A stretch of DNA of 64,000 nt from Rhinolophus ferrumequinum (Eukaryota > Chordata > Mammalia > Chiroptera > Rhinolophidae), in NCBI RefSeq assembly GCF_004115265.2, contig NC_046296.1:13832795-13896794 (forward strand), read 5' to 3'. The notes under the pieces are model-generated. The model was not told the DNA's origin, did not search any database, and saw nothing but the letters and a program-made list of their open reading frames with translations. Both the position numbers and the translations under genes were made by a program. Shown here in pieces: positions 57,692 through 64,000 of the stretch; position 1 is the first letter of the stretch, and each line of letters begins with the position of its first letter.

Positions 57692-57860
57692 CACAGTGAT
57701 TAAGGGTAGGGCTCTCAAACAGACAGACCGCCTCATGGGGATGGTGTGGGAATTAAAAAAAAAAAAAAATGAATGGATATCCTTAAGCATAGTGTGAGTA
57801 CATATAATCACACAATAAATGATGACTAATAATAGTATCTTTAGTGCCTGGTAGTGCCAT
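57692..57860 (+). mobile_element. MIR SINE fragment
   Basis: CACAGTGATTAAGGGTAGGG, CTCTCAAACAGACAGACCGC and the end GTGCCATAATAGATGCTCAA match MIR start and end. A poly(A) run (57757-57770) sits inside. Confidence 0.55.
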
Positions 57861-58169
57861 AATAGATGCTCAAAAATTTCCTGTGGAATGACATAAATAC
57901 ATAAATATGGCCTTCATATGTAGGTTGTGGAGAAGTGACTCCTCTGAATCATTTCTGTAGCTTACCTATGAGTTAATCTAACCTTTAACAATGTTCCCTT
58001 GAAAACAATCAAGCTAGCAATAATGTCCAACCTTTTGTATCCTTTCTATAGCCTTAAATGTAATGAAAACATATTTATTTTTAAAAGGTATTCAGATATT
58101 ACTAATTTAGGAAAGCACTTGAATGCATAAATTCAGTTACCAGAGAATTGCCAAAGTAATTTGTGTAGG

Positions 58170-58390
58170 GCCTCATGTGATTATAGCTACCATTTATGCA
58201 GCACTAATTTCGTGCCTGGAACTGTGCTAAGAGTTCTACATAAATTATCACATTTCATATCCAGATCATCATTATTAGACAGCTGTGCTTACCCTCATTT
58301 TTCACATAAGAAAATGAAACTTTGGAGAGGTTGAATAACTTGGTCCTAGCTCCTCAAGAGTAGCAGAATGAAGGTTAAAACCCAAATACC
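58170..58390 (-). mobile_element. MIR SINE
   Basis: Antisense MIR: CATTTATGCAGCACTAATTT, CGTGCCTGGAACTGTGCTAA, CTCATTTTTCACATAAGAAA, GAGAGGTTGAATAACTTGG and GTAGCAGAATGAAGGTTAAA. Confidence 0.8.
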
Positions 58391-58394
58391 AAAG

Positions 58395-59750
58395 CTATGG
58401 CCTTAATCACTTTTATTCACTTCTGGAGGAAAGAGATTTCTTTCCTATAAAAAAGAAATAGAGTATTGGCATTTGCTGCAAAGCCATTAACTTCTGCTCC
58501 ATGAGAGAGGAAATATTTTTTTCTAAGGTATTTAATTTACCAATGGAATGGACCTGACATTTAGAAGACCTAAGACAAGAAATCACATTTCTGATATACA
58601 TGCATAGAAAGGATTGAAAACACCCGGGGAATTCTGTGACCAACTGCCATGTATGGTTATTTGCTAAGCTACATTAACCTAGTGGACACCAAGAAAAAAG
58701 ATGTGTTCAGTGGAGTTATCCCATTCTCTTTAGTCACTTAAGTACAGTGCTATCAATTTCTTGTTTCTAGAAAATCACTGATAGTGTTCCTGTTCCTATA
58801 ATAAATCATCCAAATGCTGTGAATTCCAACTTCTCTTTGATTTAGACAATTGTCTAAATTGTCAGTACTGTCCATGATTTCCAGCATTCAGCAGCAATGA
58901 GTTAAATTCTGAAAATATCTCATTAATTGCTCTCTGACATGATAGGTTCCTGAAAGGCTTCACCACAGTTGATGGGTTCATTACTTTTAGAACATCTTAT
59001 TTGCTTTCTGCTAATGGAATTTTCAGTAGGTGATTGGTTACCTTTTCTAAGCCTCATGCAGAGTGTAAATGTCATTTTATACAAAGATGTTTACTGAATG
59101 GAATATTGGTCCAATTATTTTTGAGGGCAAGTAGGAGTTGCTATAAGTTTTTCTTGTCAGCAGTTGCACCATTGGCCTTGAAAATATCGTTGGGATTTCT
59201 TGATTATGTATATGCATGTGCCCACAGGTGAATTTAAGTGCACATGTATGTGAATGTAGGTTCAGAATAGGGATTTTGCTTTGTGAAAATTAAAATGTAT
59301 TTCAAGATTTTTTCAGGTGGTACATTTTTCCACAATTGTTCCAGCTATAGGTAATGCAAAAGCCTGATTGCTGTATATTCTAGGAAATCCCTCTGGAATG
59401 GGATTATAAATATATAATTTATATAAATGTAAAATTTGTATAAATATAAAATCCCAGTCCAACTGTATCAAATTGATGTCCAAATAACTCATGAGTCACT
59501 CAAAGTCAGCAGCAGAAGTGGACTTGGTTTCTAATTCCTTCAAAACAATATAAAGTTTTATTGTGGTGAACATTTATATATTTCTATTCAGTGAAAGAAG
59601 TAGATGGCTCTACTTGCTCTATTTTATTAAGGGGAAAGACTAGTAGGAACTTCAAACCTTGCACGTTCGCTCTCCAGCGCCCTATGTCTTAGCATATATG
59701 GTTTGAGGAAAGTCAAAAATTGACCTTGTACCCCACCAGCTGCTCTTAAT
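58395..59750. other. Intergenic, nothing recognised
   Basis: AT-rich sequence. No gene or named repeat. Confidence 0.45.
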
Positions 59751-59754
59751 GCAG

Positions 59755-61070
59755 GTACTCAATTTGCAAGGAGTGAGCATGAATCAATAAAAGTTTTGGT
59801 AGTACTCTGCTGTGGTCTGAAGCCAAACTCCAAGTACGTTGGTTCTGGGGCCTCTTGGGTGGGGGCTGCTCCAGTACAGGTGCAGGTCACTGCCTGTGAC
59901 TGGCCTGGAGCTACCTGGTAGGAGCTACAAAGTAATCCATGGTTGTTTGCTAACTGTGCTAAATCTGGAAGAATGTGGGAGAAGCCATGCTGCGAACTGA
60001 GGATGGAGGACAACTGTCACTAGTACCAGGTCTGCGGTAACTCCACAAAAAGCCAGGACACCCAGAGGCCTCCTGCCACCTGCTGTTTCCCTTAAGGTTC
60101 AGCCACTAAAAAAGCCTCATGGGTTATGCAAGTTGGGTGAGGCAGGGACTCAGGAAGTCACTAGAGTAGGAAGAGTTGTGGTCACTAGGTTAACATAGAC
60201 TGTGGTTTGATGCTAGTGCTGAGCCTGGAGCTATTCAGCAAAAGTCTCAGAGCACACCGAGGCCAGTTGCCACCCACCTGGGGCCTGTGGACTCCAGTAG
60301 TTTTCCAAGAATAAGTGCAATGTGGGAAGGACTGGATGCTTGCAGAGAAAGTGCCTCTGGTGGTGCACAAATTGGTTGGGACTGGGTCCCAGCTGAGTCA
60401 GCAGAGTGAAACAGCAGAGCTCAACAGGCCAATCAGATTTAGGTTTGGCCCATGGGGGCGGTATCAACATAGGAAAAATTGTGCCTGCCTGCTGGCTGCA
60501 CCCTCCCTGGGAAAATGCCAACTATCATCCAGTCTTCCTCCTGCAGCCACATACCTCAGTCTTCCCCCCCACCCCTGTATGTCTCCGAGGCCCCGCAAGT
60601 CACTGTCTCTCTGCTGGAGCCCAAGGTGAGTGCCTGAGAACCAGTGAGTCTGTGCACGGACCCTTTAAGAGGATGTCTAGGTTTCCTGAAGCCTTCTATC
60701 CACACATATGGTCAGAATCCCCACTGTTTTTCACAGACGGATGTCGTGGGGGATCCTCTTCTTGGCACCAATACTCTAGGCTGGTGAGCCTGGTATAGCG
60801 GGCTGGGGTCCCTCGCTCCTTTGGGGAGAACCAAGGCGGCCAAGATAGCCTTTCTGATTCTCAATTGCCGCATGCAGGTGTGGGGCCATTCCGTGTCTCT
60901 GTCCCTCCTACCAGTCTCGATGTGGCTTCTTTATGTTTTCAGTTATAGGGCTTCTGTTCAGCTAGACTTCAGGTGGTTCTACAGGTTGATTGTTCTATAA
61001 TTTAATTGTAATTTTAATGTGTTCGTGGAAGGACACAGGTATAGAGTTTATCTACTCAGCCATCTTGGAT
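59755..61070 (-). mobile_element. LINE-1 5' UTR fragment, antisense
   Basis: The minus strand starts near GAGATCCAAGATGGCTGAGT (61071-61048) and follows the 5' UTR also seen at 55620-54200 (minus) and 10235-10960 (plus), including the GTGGTCTGAAGC block at 59811. It has no ORF1 or ORF2 behind it. Frames at 60231-60798 on both strands are GC-driven shadows. Confidence 0.75.
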
Positions 61071-61074
61071 CTCT

Positions 61075-61505
61075 CCTTACCATGGTGTTCTTGGCTTAAA
61101 CTCAAGGCAAAAGCAAAGGTCCTTGACCCAGTGATGGTAACCATAATACCTCTCTGCTCTTCAAAAGTCTCAAAGATGATCTAAAATATGTTTTAATCTT
61201 CTTACGGGGGGGGGGATTGTTTGTGGTAAAATAAGTAGTCTTGTCCCTCTGGCTATACACTTTATATGTGTTTTAAATAAAGTGTTGATTCTTTATTTCA
61301 TGTCACAAAAGCAGGCATGCAGCAAACAAAGCAGCATGAGGCTGCAATTTAACAGCAAAATCACTAAACTTTTTCTAACAGCAAAGTGATTGCCATGAAT
61401 GTAGTGCCATTTTTGGGGTGGGCGAGGCAGCCTGATCCATACCAGGTTTTAACTACAGCAACAGTTTGAGGAAAATAAAGAACTACGTTTTTTCAGGTCA
61501 GAATT
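61075..61505. other. Intergenic, nothing recognised
   Basis: Contains a short G run (61206-61214). No gene seen. Confidence 0.4.
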
Positions 61506-61509
61506 GGGT

Positions 61510-61860
61510 ATAAATATGAGCTTTTACAGTTCCTGGTTTTGTGAGATAAGTCAAGTAACTTCTCTGCATCTGTTTTATCAGTTATAAAATAGAGACAATA
61601 TCTCAAGATTCTTCTGAGAATCAAGGAGAAACATTGACTTTCTTGGCACAGCACAAGGGTAATGAGTCTGGCACCTGCTTTAGGTCCAATTATCCCAAAG
61701 TTCACATTCTAGTCCACTCTCCTACTGTGGGCCTGAATGCTGTTCATCCCGTCTTAACCTTAGTTTCAACTTTTTTTCCTCCATAAAATGGTGATGATAT
61801 CATCTACCATACAGACTTCTTTTTAGGATGAGCAAATATTTCCTACTACCTAACAGTGTC
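61510..61860 (+). mobile_element. MIR-like SINE remnants
   Basis: TGAGATAAGTCAAGTAACTT, CTCTGCATCTGTTTTATCAG and TTATAAAATAGAGACAATAT match the MIR core. A second similar stretch lies at 61755-61815 (CCTTAGTTTCAAC, CCATAAAATGGTGATGATAT). Confidence 0.5.
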
Positions 61861-61864
61861 TGAC

Positions 61865-64000
61865 TCAGGCATGACCCATTCTCTAATTTTCTACACCCAC
61901 TCTTCCTTCCCACACCCCTTTTGCCATTAACGTAAGGTACTTGTGCTGTCTCATTGAGGCCTACAGCCATCTGTCACACTCCACCATTTAGTCCAAACTT
62001 CTCTGGTGAAATCCATCCCTGATTGTAATTTCCTTAGTCTTTGCCTAAGAATTGTAGACCCCTTTTGTATTTCTTTAACTTAAAAATTAAGTAAGTTTTC
62101 AAATTAACTGCTTAATGAGATCTTACAAGATGCGAAGAAAAAAAGATCTTTATAGAGACATCACTCTAAACACAAACAGTGTGGAGGAGGAAGAGATGGA
62201 TGTCCCACTTTGTGCTATGTCTTATGAGAGGATTTTCAAAGCAGTGCCAAGACTCCTACTGTCGGGATCTGTCATGCCTGAGCCCCTCTGTTCCACTGCA
62301 TTTTTAATAAACCAGCTGTTTCTGCTTTTGGCTAGGTGACCATCTCTCTCTCTCTCCTGAAGAACAGACATAGACCTGAGCAATGGGGCTGGGGCAGATT
62401 TTGTGTGGTGGTGATGATGTTGTATTCAGAATTCACTCCTCTTCTTTCATGGCTCAGGCTTTGTGACAGAGTCAGACTTGTTTGCTCAACCCTCTTTTCT
62501 TGTTACATTCTCTTCCAAAAGATTCCTCAGTCTGCTACAACTAAGTAAGATTCTGACTGGCTGGAACATTTCCAGATAGTTTCTTAAAAAATATCTGAAC
62601 CTAGGATCTAGGCATAGCTTAGGTTCAATATGATAATTTGGGGGTATGCCTGAAACCAAGAATCCAGGATAAATGTTTTGTACTTACCTTGGTAAAGGAA
62701 TGATACAAATACGAGTTAAAATGTGATAGAGCTGTTAGAGTAGGGGAGACCAGTTAGGGGGTGAAAATGCTATAAGAATAAGAGAGAATGTGTACCCAAA
62801 CTATTATCACACCAATATTACTGATGCTTGATATTGGCACCTGATTTCATCATTTTATTGTTATTTTTCAATTGGTTCCTTAGTATATGGAGGAAAGGAG
62901 AGAGAGAGTCAGAAGGAGATTAGTAACGTAAGTTTACATGCAAGGAACCCAAGGGTCAGACAGCATGTATTGCGTGTCCAAGTGCACAAGTCTGGTGCGA
63001 TGTAAAGCCCAGTTAAAGTTTAGATAACAGTAACACGTGCACCTGGGGGATATCTTGGATTATGGGAAGTGGTGATGATTTTGATTTTGGATATGTTAGT
63101 TTAAGTTGTTGGTAGGAATTCCAAGAAGTAATGTTAGACTGAAGGTTGGACAAGGTCAGGTTTAGAGTTTTATAATAGTCGTTCATTTGAGATGATCCCA
63201 GAATCCACTGGTGTGGAGACTGAAGGACACAACTAAGTGAGAACAGTTAACAACCTGAGTCTGAGTTTGTGAGAAGGCATGGAAGACAGCAGCCCAGGTG
63301 GAAGCAGGGTTTACACCCCTCTTTACCCACATTTATGCTGTGTTCTTCATAAATCTACCTGTTTATGCCTCTCCAACTACATCAAGACTTCAAGGGCAAG
63401 AATTGTGTCTTTATCTTTTGAATCTTCCCCAGTAACTAGCGCAGTGTGGGGTACAGGGGACTTCAAAGTGAGGGGGAATTAGACATCCAGATGACTCCTT
63501 GGTCCCTGGAAATTCTGTAGACCCAACTGTGACAAGTAAAATAATGGAAATAAATATAAAAGTTGTGTGATTTATTGCTCCTGTCATGCTGCAAAGAAAA
63601 TCTTCAATTATTAAAAACAAAGAAAGAAACATAAGGGAAAATGTTAGCTTATAGCAGAAAAATGCAGAAATAAAATGATAACTTGAAGGTAGAGTGGTAT
63701 ACTCTTTTAGCAAGGGAGCTGGGGGCACAATCGGGTCCCTCACCTGCTGTGTGTATTCAGCTTCATTCTCATTCACTTGGCATATTTATTGGTCTTTGAA
63801 ATATGACATTCAACACCTAAATATTTCCTGGCACAGTTATCTCCATTGAGTTCTATTATCAGGACTTCTTGTTTATCAGCTTGAGCTGCTGCACTTACTT
63901 GCAGACTTTGAGACTCAGCGAACCAGGAAGAGACATCTCAACACCAATGGGGGTGGTCATGTCGACATGCCTTCAGCGGTGGCTGAAGGCAGACGGAGTA
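61865..64000. other. Intergenic, nothing recognised
   Basis: No conserved gene. The 121-codon minus frame at 63411-63776 has a hydrophobic stretch (FIFISIILLVTVG) but no recognisable family, and low-complexity A/T composition explains it. Confidence 0.4.

Noticed and set aside
1-64000. CRISPR arrays, tRNA or rRNA genes, bacterial operons
   Set aside because: No regularly spaced direct repeats with unique spacers, no cloverleaf genes and no ribosomal sequence seen; the DNA is mammalian.

Overview
This is mammalian chromosomal DNA, most likely from a bat. It is AT-rich, has short spliced genes in long non-coding stretches, and is full of LINE-1, MIR, hAT and LTR remnants. The bat assignment is an inference from the mariner family (termini like GGTCTGACAATTAAGTT) and the L1 5'/3' ends, which I remember from bat genomes; no search was possible.

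The only convincing functional genes are three REG3 genes (secreted C-type lectins; PAP / regenerating islet-derived 3 family). Gene A lies on + (coding 12556-14767). Genes B (39026-41228) and C (47094-49294) lie on -. Each has a non-coding exon 1 behind a TATA box, five coding exons with identical lengths, correct splice sites, an intact 175-residue reading frame and an AATAAA signal. A faces B and C tail to tail. B and C are two copies of one tandem segmental duplication (35405-42890 and 43465-50930, spacing about 8.06 kb) that also carries an LTR relic, an antisense L1 piece and a hAT-transposase relic.

Layout: 1-6 kb holds two mariner copies and L1 scraps. 6-12 kb holds simple repeats, a degenerate hexanucleotide repeat and an L1 5' fragment. 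12.0-15.0 kb is REG3 gene A. 17.8-19.24 kb is a solo LTR followed by a large inverted repeat of two head-to-head LTRs. 19-35 kb is old L1, MIR, hAT and LTR-like debris with no recognised gene. 35.4-50.9 kb is the duplication with REG3 B and C. 51-61 kb has L1 pieces, a KLF-like zinc-finger pseudogene and MIRs. The last 3 kb shows little.

Working together: REG3 proteins are known as secreted gut and pancreas lectins that bind bacterial surfaces and are induced through IL-6/IL-22 and STAT3. The three promoters share one conserved block. It contains a perfect CTGGGAA-type inverted repeat in A that has decayed in B and more in C. The proteins differ at the carbohydrate-binding tripeptide (ESS in A, QPN in B and C; EPN in human REG3A), C has gained a seventh mature cysteine, and B/C differences cluster in residues 91-99. 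The cluster therefore looks functionally diversified in both regulation and ligand binding. Exon coordinates were read by eye from splice consensus and alignment to remembered human and bovine REG3 sequences.
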